The notes under the pieces: model-generated
What the model was told of the DNA's origin: nothing
Databases searched by the model: none
The model's input: the letters and a program-made list of their open reading frames with translations, nothing else
Shown: positions 11,101 through 20,967 of the stretch, one piece after another
Layout of the letters: every line of letters starts with the position of its first letter
Position numbering within the stretch: the first letter of the stretch is position 1
Assembly (NCBI GenBank): GCA_024220525.1
Contig: JAMYWO010000462.1
Span: 1 to 24,348, forward strand
DNA from: Cochliopodium minus
Taxonomy: Eukaryota > Discosea > Himatismenida > Cochliopodiidae
Length of the DNA: 24,348 nucleotides
Direction of reading: 5' to 3'
Made by a program: the position numbers and the translations under genes

Positions 11101-12858
11101 AAGAATAAAATTAAAAAATTTTAAATTTATCATTTTCAAATTTTTCATTTTTTTACCTGTTCGCAAAAAGAGGGTTCAAAATTTTGAGAGTTTGAAGTAA
11201 AACTTGGAGATACTTCAAATGCTCATTCATGTAAAACATCAACAAGAAAGATTTTGTAGACTTGTCCACCTGCCACTCTTTCTGTATCTCCGTGATCGAC
11301 TTTTCGAGGTTTTTTCTTTGTAGAAGCATGTCTTCCATCAGTTGGCTATACCTTTGCTCCTTTTTGTCAGATACTGATTGGTACTCGTCTACTGTCATTT
11401 TTGAAGTAGAAAATTTCTTCTTTTTGAAGTTTTTTCTATGAGATATTATTAGTTTTTTAAACTTATTAAGTTTTTTAAAATTTATTAAATTTTTTATTTT
11501 AAATTAAATTTTTAGTTATTATTTTAAATTAAATTTTAGTTTTTATTTTAAATTAAATTTTAGTTTTTTTTTTAAAATTATATTTTTTAAGAAATTTTAG
11601 TTTTATATTATTTTATTTTATTTTTTTTATTCAATTTAATTAAATTTTCTACAAAAATCTGATATCAATAACAAAAAATTTACTTATGATATTTATGTTT
11701 TATTTTCAATAATAAATCTGTAGTTTCCTCTTCCCAAAACTCTACAACACATCCCCCTCTGAAAATAAAATGTTTTTTAAATGAAAAATAAGAATTGGTT
11801 TTGTGGAAAAAATTTTACTGTGTCTCAAAAAATTTATAAACAGTGTTGTAAGTGTCTAGCTCTTGCCTCAAAACTTTCCCGCAAAATAATTCAGATTCTT
11901 TCGTGTCTTGAATAAATATTGTTCTCTTCAAAATTTCTATTTTTAATAAAAATTATTTATATTTATCAAAAAAAAACTATTAAATTTAATAATATTATTA
12001 AAATAATGTGATATGATATTTTTTGTGAAAGTTTTGTTTAAGAAAAATAAATTTTGAAATCTTCTAAATTTTTGTTACCCGCTTTAAGACCTCTTGATGG
12101 AAGATCAGAAGATCTTAAAACACTCAATAACATTCCCGTTACTCCAAGACGAAATGTCATCTTGTTCCACGTGAAAACGTCGATGGTGTTTCTTATGTTG
12201 AAAGCCACCTTCACCGATTTTAAATCAGACTCCGACAAAAAGGAGTAGGTTTTATGTAATGTGTTTTTAAGATCGTCCCATTTAAATTTGTAACACTAAT
12301 GAAAGTTAAAAATATTATTAAAAAATTTTATTATCATCTTTTAATTATCTTTATAAACTATTTATTATGTTGACATAAACTTTTCTATAGTTATACTTTT
12401 TTTTTTGCTTACATCTTTTGGTGAGATTTTCTTATCGGCAGATATCTTCTTCCATATATTCCTGGCAGATTTATCAAATATGTATTTTACAAATGAATCA
12501 GATTTCTTTACAAATAGGATAGTAAGTTTGATAGATTTTAAATTGATAAATTCCATTTATTGAGGGGAATATATTTCGTTAAGAAAAAATAAAAAAAATA
12601 TATATTTGGAGGTAATATTACCTTCATAATAGCCCTATCACATATCAACAATTGAAAGAAAAGATATTTCAATTCTTCAAATTGTTTTCTTGCATTAGGA
12701 TAGAATTCTTTGTGTAGGGTGATCCTATTGATTGAATTCTCTGCTTCAATTAGATAGTTCTCAAAGATCTTCTGATGTTTATCTTTCAAATGGATCACGA
12801 TCTCTTTCTCATGATCGAATACTAACAATATCGCTTCCAGATGTTTCTCTAATTCCAT
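8139..12858 (-). CDS. unassigned 719-residue protein: helical/EF-hand-like N-terminus, coiled coil, basic tail
   Basis: Eleven exons close in frame: 12858-12622, 12505-12413, 12295-12079, 11936-11819, 11758-11684, 11435-11157, 10841-10714, 10335-10152, 9763-9599, 9103-8878, 8576-8139, stop TGA. I do not recognise the family with certainty. Residues 1-90 are helical. Residues about 92-161 (ARNIWKKI, then FKWDDLKNTL, then NTIDVFTWNKMTFRLG) follow the spacing of the Cbl four-helix plus EF-hand region (human: EFWRKAF, then VPWKSFRQAL, then IDLTCNDYISVFEF). No SH2 motif (GxFxxR) follows, and no RING Cys/His pattern is present. Residues 444-574 (exons 9-10) form a strong Glu/Lys coiled coil; 575-719 are Ser-rich and basic. 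One donor (GTTGAA after 9599) is atypical but gives the only in-frame join. The Cbl resemblance is by eye and tentative; a cytoskeletal or scaffold coiled-coil protein is the alternative. Confidence 0.75.
10551..10580 (-). repeat. five perfect TTTTTA hexamers in an intron
   Basis: Within intron 7 of the unassigned gene, the plus strand carries five perfect copies of TTTTTA in a longer T-rich stretch (about 10340-10710) that reads A-rich on the transcribed sense strand. It is a simple-sequence tract with no other signal. Confidence 0.8.
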
Positions 12859-13517
12859 TTTATTGTTTTTATATACTATTATATTCTCCTTTGTCTATTC
12901 TCTTTTCCTATCTATGGAATTATATTTGCTTCTTCCTTGTATATACAATCAAAATTTTATTTTTATTTTTATTCCTTCATATTTATTTAATTGGCCTCCG
13001 TCATCTCCTTCACTCGAAAAGTAATTTAATACCTTCCAAATGGATCTTCTTATTTTTTCTTTACAATTACTTTTGGCAAAATAAAAAAAAATTGAGAAAA
13101 CTTATTCATAGAGATATTTCTAGTATTCATTTGTTTGGGGTTTCATATATTATATTTTTGAAAGAAAAGAGGATTCATTTACTTTGGTTGATTTTATAAG
13201 GGAAATTATAAATTAAATATCCTCAATCTAAATTAAAAAAAAAGTTATTTCTGATGGAATGAATTTGGATCTTATATAGTCTTCCAATGATAATTTTATA
13301 CAATGAAAACAGAGATCAATCTATTGCCGCTATTTTTTCAATAATAAAGAAATGAAAAAAAAATTTATATTTGTTTTGATAAATTGATAAGCAGAAGAAA
13401 TGGAAAACCTTTTTTGTTTTCTTTGTATTTTCAACTATTCAAAAATAAACAGCTAAAATTAAATAAAAAAAAAAACAAGGTTTTGAGAAAGATTCTGAAG
13501 AATAAAACAGAATAAAA
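12859..13517. promoter_or_regulatory. shared 5' region between the unassigned gene and the nucleoporin gene
   Basis: This head-to-head spacer of about 660 bases is less homopolymeric than the introns. It has no recognisable core promoter element beyond AT-rich stretches. A plus-strand reading frame crosses its first half but overlaps the start of the neighbouring gene and has no family resemblance; I do not call it. Confidence 0.4.
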
Positions 13518-15043
13518 ATGAATTTCCAAACCTCATTGAGTAATATAGAACATAAATTTAAGGAAGATTATAAAAAGATGGATCAATTCTTGAAGAAATT
13601 AGACGAACATCTGTAAACCAAATATATTTTTTATTTCAGGCGATATACTAACCAAACAACAAAATTAAAAGATCACAAGAAATAAATTCAGATGTATTCA
13701 TACTGGAAGATATAAATAAAGTAAATAAAGCATAAAATCTTTTATAAGAACTATATTCATTTACTATTCTTTAGGAATACAATGATTATGCGAATATATT
13801 GGAATCAAAGAATTCAGAGGTATTGAGATTGAAAGAAGAAGTGGATGAACAAAGAAAATTCATAATCTTGGCAAGATCTCAATTGCAAAATGCAGAAAAA
13901 GATTCTAATTCGAGTTTATATACAAAGTAATGTTCATTTCTAATTTAATTATTTAATTGGCGCAATAATAATTCAAAATATATTTCAATTAATATAAAAT
14001 AATCAACTCCTAAAAAAATATCATCAAAAATTTATTCAACAATCAATTTTATAAATTGACTAAACAAAAATTTACTTATAAAAAATTTAATAAATTACTC
14101 TTAGATATTGGAAGAAAGTATTGGATTCGTTCCATAAAAGAATGAGGGAAATAGATGAAACAATAGAAGAATTAAGCAGATACCTCATTTCTTCCAACAA
14201 AAACGTGCAAACGATGAAGGTGTTGCCTGAAATATTTCAAAACCAAAGGGACTTCCTTGTCAATTTAGACTTCAAAATAAATCAGTTGGAAGAACAACTT
14301 AACAATTTGAAGGAGAAGTTTTTTAAAAAAGACAGAGGACATAATCTTTTTGAAAGAAATAAAGAAAAAAAACTCTTTTCAAACTTTCAAAACCCATTCA
14401 ACAACTCTCAAATTAATAACCAAGGTAAAAATTAAAAATTCAAAATTTTTTTAAATAATTTCTTATTCTCACTCATTATTGGTATTTCTTTTTTTTTTTT
14501 TTTTGAAAATTTTTTATCACCAATTTAGGACAAAACAATAACACAGGAAATTCTAACAACAACACTTCCAATGTATTCGGAAACGTTACCAGCAATGACA
14601 ACAACTTTACTTTTGGAGGCAACAGCAACACCAGCACTACCAACAACAACAATAATACTGGTGGCTTTACTTTTGGGAACACTAGTAATACAAATACCAA
14701 CAATAATAATACTGGTTTCACTTTTGGAGATACTAACACTACTAACACGAACAATACTGGTTTCACTTTTGGGAACACTGGCACTAACACAAACAACAAT
14801 AACAACACTGGTGGCTTTACTTTTGGGAACACTGGCACAACTAACACCAACAATAATAATACTGGTTTCACATTTGGAGATACTAGCACTACTAACACAA
14901 ACAACAATAACAATACTAGTGGTTTCACTTTTGGCAATACTGGCACTACTAACACAAACAACAATAACAACACTGGTGGCTTTACTTTTGGAAACACCAC
15001 TGGAGGAAATAATAACAACACTGGTGGATTCACTTTTCTCTAA
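13518..15043 (+). CDS. FG-repeat nucleoporin, Nup58/p45-like
   Basis: Five exons: 13518-13612, 13672-13720, 13775-13926, 14105-14424, 14529-15043; 376 residues. Residues 1-175 are coiled coil, including YWKKVLDSFHKRMREIDETI and later NLDFKINQLEEQL, a layout like the central helical region of Nup58 (two helical stretches that pair with Nup54 and Nup62 in the central channel). Residues 206-376 are Asn/Thr/Gly-rich with one VFG and eight FTFG motifs separated by NTNNNN spacers, ending in FTFL. FG repeats bind transport receptors. Human Nup58 also has FG repeats after its coiled coil, but it has N-terminal FG repeats too, which are absent here. Yeast Nup49 or Nup62-type proteins are alternatives; FG nucleoporin is firm, the exact subunit less so. 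Confidence 0.85.
13646..13652 (+). other. canonical branch-point sequence TACTAAC in nucleoporin intron 1
   Basis: The yeast-type branch sequence TACTAAC lies downstream of a tempting TTTCAG at 13634-13639 and upstream of the acceptor AG at 13670-13671. Only the latter keeps the frame (LSQEINSD). A scanning model from this branch point selects exactly that AG, the first one after it. Confidence 0.7.
14605..15040 (+). repeat. tandem FTFG coding repeats
   Basis: Degenerate tandem units of roughly 40-55 bases each encode FTFG followed by an Asn/Thr spacer; nine FTF cores are present, the last being FTFL. Spacer lengths differ by whole codons, which suggests expansion and contraction under frame selection. 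Units alternate between GNT and GDT after the FTF core, hinting at a two-unit higher-order repeat. Confidence 0.85.
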
Positions 15044-15145
15044 TCAAACAAATCAATTAAAAGTTGAAGTATTTCAAATCCATTTTTGTTTTTTTTTTTG
15101 TTTTTTGAATATTATTATTAAAATTTAAAAAAATTTAAAAAGAAA

Positions 15146-17710
15146 ATGGAGAATCAATACCTCTTAGATGAGAAAAAATCTTCCCCAAAAAATAATTTGG
15201 TCGCCATTATCATCTCTGTGGTTTCATTATGTATCATCATATCCCTTGTCATTGCCATTATAGTTGTAACATTTCAAAAAAAAAATATAAAATTTTTGAA
15301 AATTTGAATACTCACTTTATTATCAAATTTTGATCAAAGGTTTCAAAGAAGGGAGATGATAATCAATTTTCTGAGTTGAAGAATTTTTGCTCAGATGTCG
15401 CTCCTATTCAAACCAGTGAATATTTTGAGAGACAAACATCATTATATGCCCAAATGAATTCTAATGCAACAGATATTGTAATAATGGAATCAGGTAAAAT
15501 AAATTTCATAAATTAAAATATTAAATAATCATTTGGAAAAAAAAGGACCTGATTTGTATTATTACAGTGTAAAATAAATAAAAATTTATTATGTTAATAT
15601 AGTTTTGATTTTATTGTCAATTTTATTTAGGGAGTAACCTGGAGTTTGAGTGAAAGACCATTTTTGTTAGTATTTTTGAAGAACAGTTCATTTTTCTTTT
15701 TGGCGCCTTATTTCGAAAGGTTAAACATTATTTTTTTTATTTTTTCAACATATTTTTTATTTCTATTTTTATTTTATTTTTTTAAAAGGACGAAAGCTTC
15801 AGATCTTATTTCCCAAACATTAGGAAACAGTTCTGTTCAAAGACTATTCTTTTGGAAAGAAGACGAAAGTGTATACAATATTTTGTCATCTATGTTGCAA
15901 AGTAAATTAAAAAATTTAAAATAAAAATAAATTAAAAAACTAAAAAATAAAATTGAAAAAATGAAAATAAAAATAAATTTACTTTATAAAAGGCGAAGGG
16001 GAAAATGTTACAATAGGTGTTTCTCGTGAAATGAGATTTTTCATTTATTTGGGAATCCAAGACGCTGTTTCTAGTTTTGCTACCCTGGAATCCACTTATT
16101 TGATTGACCATCAAAGATCTGTCAAAAGTGTCAACGAAATAGCAATTCTCGTAAAAAAAATTCTTTTCATTTTAAATATTTTTGTTTATTTAATTTTTTA
16201 AATTTTTTTAATTTTTTTTAATTTTTTTATTAGAAATGTGTCAACCTTGCTACCAAAGCTTCCATCAAGGCAGTTGCTAAGAAAATTAAGTTGGGAACAT
16301 CTGCAGACGACATAAAACAAATGTTGGTTCAAAGTCAAAGTATGGTATGACTTATCCCATAATTATAGCAAATTATTTAAACTATAAAAAAATTTTCAAA
16401 ATTTATTAGTGTGGGTTATCTAGCATTTGGCATTTAGTGTTAATAGGAGAGAATGTAATTTTTTTTTTTATATATTTTTTATTTAAATAATTAATTTTTA
16501 TTTGATGTTAATTTTTTGTGAATTGTTAATCTATTTTTTTAATTAAAGAATTAATTTTTATTTGGTGTTAATTTATTTTTAATTTAATTTAATTTTTTAA
16601 TTTTAATTTAATACTTTTATTTACTTTATAGGCTGCTTATCCTCATGGAACTAACAAAGTAGTTGATTTAACATCAGGATTATTTGTAAAATTAAATTCA
16701 TTAAAATCAATCTGTCACTTTTTTTTTTTTTTTGACCACTTTCACCATCTCTTAAAAAAATGAACAGGTTCTTATTGATACTGGTGGATCATTATACGGC
16801 TACCAATCAGACATCTCTAGAACTTTTTCTTTGACCAATGTTACAGATAGACAATTGAGAGCATGGCAAGCGGTTCAAAAAGCTCAATCAGTAATAAATA
16901 AAAAAAAAAAAATTAATATTTTAATATTTTCCTTTTGAATATTTCTTTGGGAAATTTTCTTTTAAATATTTCTAAAAAATTCTGATTGATAGGAAGCAAT
17001 GAAATTCGTTAAACCAGGTGTAAAAAATTTTTCATATTTTTTAAAAAAAACCATTTTTAAAACTTGTTGATTAGGTTACTGCTGGAGAAGTTGATAACAT
17101 TGTAAATAGATTTTTTTAAAGAAATTTTATTCAAAAATGAAAAATTTTTGCTATTTATTTTAGGCAAGAAATGTTATTGAAGAAGCTGGATTTGGTTAAA
17201 ATTATAACTATATTTTTTTTCAAAATAATTTTTTTTTTAGGAGAATACTTTACACACAGATTAGGGCATGGAATTGGTATCAAATCATTTTTTTTTTTTT
17301 CAGATTTTTAGAATTTTTAATTCAAAAAAGGTATTCAAGGTCATGAATTCCCTTACTTAGTAAACAACAATACAGGTAACAAAAAAAACCAAAATTTTTG
17401 GTGAAAAAATTTATAGAGGAGAATTTAAATTAATGATTGAATATTTTTTCAATTTAAACTTTTTTTTTTTTTGATAAATTCAGGTTTTAATTTTTATTTC
17501 CTTCCAGATTTCTTCTTCTAAATTTAAATAATTTTTTATTTTCTTTTTTGTCGAAAAATTTTAGTTGTTTTGGAAGAGGGTAACGCTTTTTCCATAGAGC
17601 CTGGAATTTACATTGAAGGTGAATTTGGAGTAAGAATAGAGGATATAGTCACCGTTACCAGCACTGGTTGCGAAGTTTTTGGGGATACCCAAATTGAATA
17701 CATTTGGTGA
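15146..17710 (+). CDS. membrane-anchored M24B metallopeptidase (Xaa-Pro dipeptidase/aminopeptidase type)
   Basis: Sixteen exons: 15146-15265, 15340-15493, 15546-15568, 15631-15719, 15789-15901, 15993-16150, 16234-16344, 16410-16454, 16632-16685, 16768-16890, 16993-17019, 17075-17101, 17164-17194, 17241-17276, 17331-17375, 17565-17710; 433 residues, stop TGA. Residues 18-40 form one hydrophobic helix after a short charged N-terminus, with no cleavage-like site, so a signal anchor is inferred. The pita-bread domain has all five metal ligands: Asp293 (DTGG), Asp304 (SDISRTF), His368 (HRLGHGIG), Glu397 (SIEPGIY), Glu411 (VRIEDIV). His276 (YPHGTN), His375 (GHEFP) and Arg409 are also in place. By family it cleaves peptides at proline using two Mn or Co ions. 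The anchor would put the enzyme on the lumenal or outer face; several N-x-S/T sites fit that. It lies 102 bases after the nucleoporin gene. Confidence 0.92.
15546..15568 (+). other. 23-nt micro-exon of the M24B peptidase
   Basis: Twenty-three bases encode PDLYYYS between an A-run ending in AG (15544-15545) and a GTAAAA donor at 15569. The frame closes on both sides (phase 1 in, phase 0 out), and M24B N-terminal domains usually have a similar aromatic N/D-x-x-Y strand here. Confidence 0.75.
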
Positions 17711-18128
17711 TAAAAATTTTTTTTGTTTTTGTTAATCGACACCAATCCACAAAGGAAATTTAAAAAAAATTAAATAATAATTCCATTTTGACAAAAAGAA
17801 TTTGGATTTCTTCTCAAAATTCACCTCTTATATATCCATTTTGATTTATATTTCCTCTTTGCTCATAAAGAATTTCTCAGTTTATATTTTAAATTTCATC
17901 TTTATTTCTTTAACATTTCATTTTTTTGAACTCAATTAATTAATATTATTTTTGGATCTTTTAATATTTTTTCCTTTTTATCTCTCAAAATGAACTCCTT
18001 TTCGATTTTTTCCTCACCATTTATTACCCTTTATTTAATTTTTATTTTGGACTTTTTTATCAAAAATATATAAAATAAAAAAAGGAAAGAGAATTCAATT
18101 TTTTAACATATAAAACAAGGTATTGTGA
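17711..18128. other. intergenic region between peptidase and phosphatase genes
   Basis: About 420 AT-rich bases lie between two genes on the same strand. T-runs and a few mixed-sequence islands are visible; a 27-codon ATG frame near 17990 has no support. The stretch must hold the 3' end of one gene and the promoter of the next, but I see no canonical AATAAA close to the stop at 17710. Confidence 0.4.
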
Positions 18129-20592
18129 ATGATACATAAGGTATTTAAAAATCCAAGAGTTCAATTGAAAAAATATGCCACCATAGGCGATAATTTGGGA
18201 TCTATAACCCAATTGACAGAGACAGAGAGTTCGAAAGAAAGGAAATTGGCACATATGGAGGGATATCTCGAGAAATATTTTGTAGAGGATAAAGAGTGGT
18301 TTAAAATCTATGTCATTCTGGAAAAGAGGTGAATTATATTTCTATCCATCTTTAAAAAAAGAAATATTTCGCCGTTAAGAAATATTCAATTTATTTTTTT
18401 TTTTCAATTATTAACAATTTCACTTCAACGAAATAATTAACAACAATTTAAATTAGGAACTTATCTATATTCAAATCAAAACCAGAAATTAAAGATGCGA
18501 TTGATAAATTGATAGAGAAAATATCACTTGATAATATCGTGTAAATTAATTTTTTTTATAGAATTTCAGCTAAATATTTAATTTAAATAAAAAAAACTAT
18601 TTCAATTTAATATTTTTTTTTTTTTTTTGTGAAGATCTTTACAAAGAACATGCGAGGGAAATCAATTTGAATTGTATGAGGAATCGGAAAAGATGATACT
18701 GAAACTAAGATCGAAAGAATCAGACATAACAAAATGGCTTTTCAACATACAGAGGAACATTGCAGTTTCCATCCCCGATTATTATGAAGAGAAGAACTCA
18801 AGATCTAGGCGTGCAACTGTAACAAACGTGAGGTTGATGGATCAAAAGAAAGGGCCCAAATCCTTTATTAACTCTTATTATTCTATGAATAAAGGTAAAA
18901 AAACAATTATCTAATTAAAAATATTTAATTTAAATAAAAATTTAATTTTATAGTATTTTTTTTATTTTTTATTTTGACTCATTTGTTTTAATTTATATTG
19001 TATATTTTTTTGGTTATTTATATTTTTTTGGTTTATATTTTTTTGTAATTAAAAAAAAATTCATGAATCAAAAGTTTTCTACTAAATACAAAAATGTTTT
19101 GATTTTTATTTCTTTTTTTATTATTTTTTTATATTAATTAGGAAGAAGATCTAAAATGGAGGATCTGTGTTTAATTGTAGATTCTGTGAATAGTGAATTC
19201 GGAAACATCCTAAATGGTGAACAAGAGGATTCTTCAATCTACGCAGTATACGATGGCCACTCTGGTAAAAAAAAATTTATTTAAACAAAAAAAAATTTAA
19301 ATTTTAATTTTAAATTTTAAAAAAAGGAATACAATGTGCTACTTTCTTACAAAAATTTTTGCATACTAATTTATGTACACATCCTTGTTTTGATACGGGT
19401 AAAAACAGTCTCTATTCTTTTTTGAATTTGATTTTTTATTTATTTTTAAAAAATTTTTTTATTCATTGATTTCTTTTTAAATTTGATTCTTTTTTATGTT
19501 TATCAAAGAAAATATCAAAAATTTTTTTGTTTTTGTTTTTGAAATATTATTGTCAAAATTTTTTTGTTTTTTTAATGAATTTTTTTGAAGATCTTAAAAA
19601 GGCTTTGGAAGAAAGCTTTGAAAAAACAGATGGAGAATTCCGCAAATGGGCAGTCTTCAATGACGACATCAGTGGCAGCACCGCCATCTTAGCGATGATA
19701 AAAGGAGATCAGTTGTACGTTGCGAATTGTGGAGACTGCAGAGCCGTTTTATTTGAAGAAAACGAAAATATCATTCCTCTTTCTTTCGACTTGAAACCTT
19801 ATCGTGAAGATGAAAAATTAAGAATAGAAAAAGCTGGTATATTTTTTTTTATTTTTTAATTTTTAGTTTCAATTTTTTGTTTTGTTTTGATTTTTTTTGT
19901 TTTTTTCGTTGTTTATTTTTATTTTTTAATTAAAGGAGGATGGATCAGCACTAAAAAAGTTTTGAACATCCCAAAGATGATTAGGTTGGGCATAGAAGAA
20001 TTTGACAACGTTGATGAAAACCAAGAAAATTGGGTAGAAATGCACAGAGTAAATGGTAAAGAAAAATAAAAAAAAATTATTAATTAAATTTAAAAATAAA
20101 TTAATATTTTTCAAAAAAATTTTTTATTTTTTAATTTTTTAATTTTTTAATTTTAGATGTTCTCGCTATGACTAGATCAATTGGAGATATTTTGATAAAG
20201 GATCTTATCAAAGAGAATTTTGAAGGAGAGTTCACTGCTCCCATAATCATTGCAAAACCCGAGATATCCGTCACTAACATCACTAAAAAATCCAAGTTTA
20301 TAATTATAGCAAGTGATGGTCTATGGTAAAATAAAATTAAAAAATATTAAAAATTAAAAAAAATAAAAAAATAAAAAAAATAAATAAAAAATAAAAAAAT
20401 TATTCGTTTTTAAATAGGGATGTGTTTACTAATGAAGAAGTGAAAGATTTTGTTTTTTCAAAACTTAATTCCACCACTTTCACTGCTAATCATAGAGAAA
20501 TCGTCAACGCTTTAATGTCTGAGGCCATAGAGAGGGGTTCTCTTGACAACATAAGTATTATAATGATCTGGTTTGATCATAACTCTAAATAA
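18129..20592 (+). CDS. PH-domain protein phosphatase of the PP2C (PPM) family
   Basis: Nine exons: 18129-18328, 18457-18540, 18635-18894, 19142-19264, 19327-19398, 19591-19836, 19936-20055, 20157-20325, 20418-20592; 482 residues. Residues 43-137 form a PH domain: MEGYLEKY, then WFKIYVIL, ending in a helix with the hallmark Trp129 (ITKWLFNIQ). The phosphatase domain (about 180-480) has RSKMED (Arg184, Glu188, Asp189), YDGHSG (Asp219, Gly220), SGSTA, NCGDCRAVL, RIEKAGGWI, MTRSIGD, ASDGLWD (Asp422) and LDNIS (Asp468). All residues that coordinate the two metals in PP2C-alpha are therefore present, so an active Ser/Thr phosphatase is expected. The PH domain suggests recruitment to phosphoinositide-containing membrane; its lipid specificity cannot be read by eye. 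The start is the first ATG of the open frame; a further 5' exon cannot be excluded. Confidence 0.92.
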
Positions 20593-20616
20593 TAAAGTTT
20601 AGAGAAAAACTTTATT
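20591..20616 (+). terminator. perfect 10-bp hairpin with AATAAA at the phosphatase stop codon
   Basis: AATAAAGTTT (20591-20600) and AAACTTTATT (20607-20616) form a perfect inverted repeat around a six-base loop. The first arm starts inside the stop codon TAA (20590-20592) and begins with a polyadenylation signal; the second arm carries the same signal on the opposite strand. A second AATAAA on the plus strand occurs at 20647-20652. Confidence 0.55.
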
Positions 20617-20967
20617 TGTTCATATAATTCCCATTTTTGAAAGATAAATAAAATTTTTTTAAAAAAAATTTTTTATTTTTTTGTTCATTATTAATTTTTT
20701 ATTTTTTCTTTAATAAAATAATAAATAGATTGAAAAGCAACATTAGTCAGTTTTTTATATCAGGGAAATTGATAAAAAGGAGCTCTACTTCTATATTTAT
20801 ATTTAACTTTCGGAAGTTTTTTTTTGGGCATGATAGTTTTAAATTTTATCTTTGTGTTGCAAATTAATCTTAATTTTTAAATAAAAAAAAAAAAATTGGT
20901 TCATTTAAAAATTATAGTTTGTTTTTGATTTGATTTGATAGTATACAGGTGGATTTATAATTTTTGA
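20593..20967. other. intergenic region between phosphatase and PA-7TM genes
   Basis: This spacer of about 375 bases between genes on the same strand holds the 3' hairpin and polyadenylation signals of the phosphatase at its left end. The rest, with mixed sequence about 20730-20960, is presumably the promoter of the next gene; no defined site is recognised. Confidence 0.4.

Noticed and set aside
12732-13199. Plus-strand frame of 155 codons containing LIHRDISS, which resembles a kinase catalytic loop
   Set aside because: The residues after HRDISS do not follow the kinase pattern (no N, no DFG), the rest is hydrophobic without family resemblance, and its first part overlaps the coding start of the minus-strand gene. 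Eight matching residues may be chance.
14476-15033. Long open frames on both strands opposite or shifted from the FG repeats (Val/Leu/Pro-rich and Thr/Leu-rich)
   Set aside because: These are shadows of the repetitive FTFG coding sequence; any other frame of a tandem repeat stays open.
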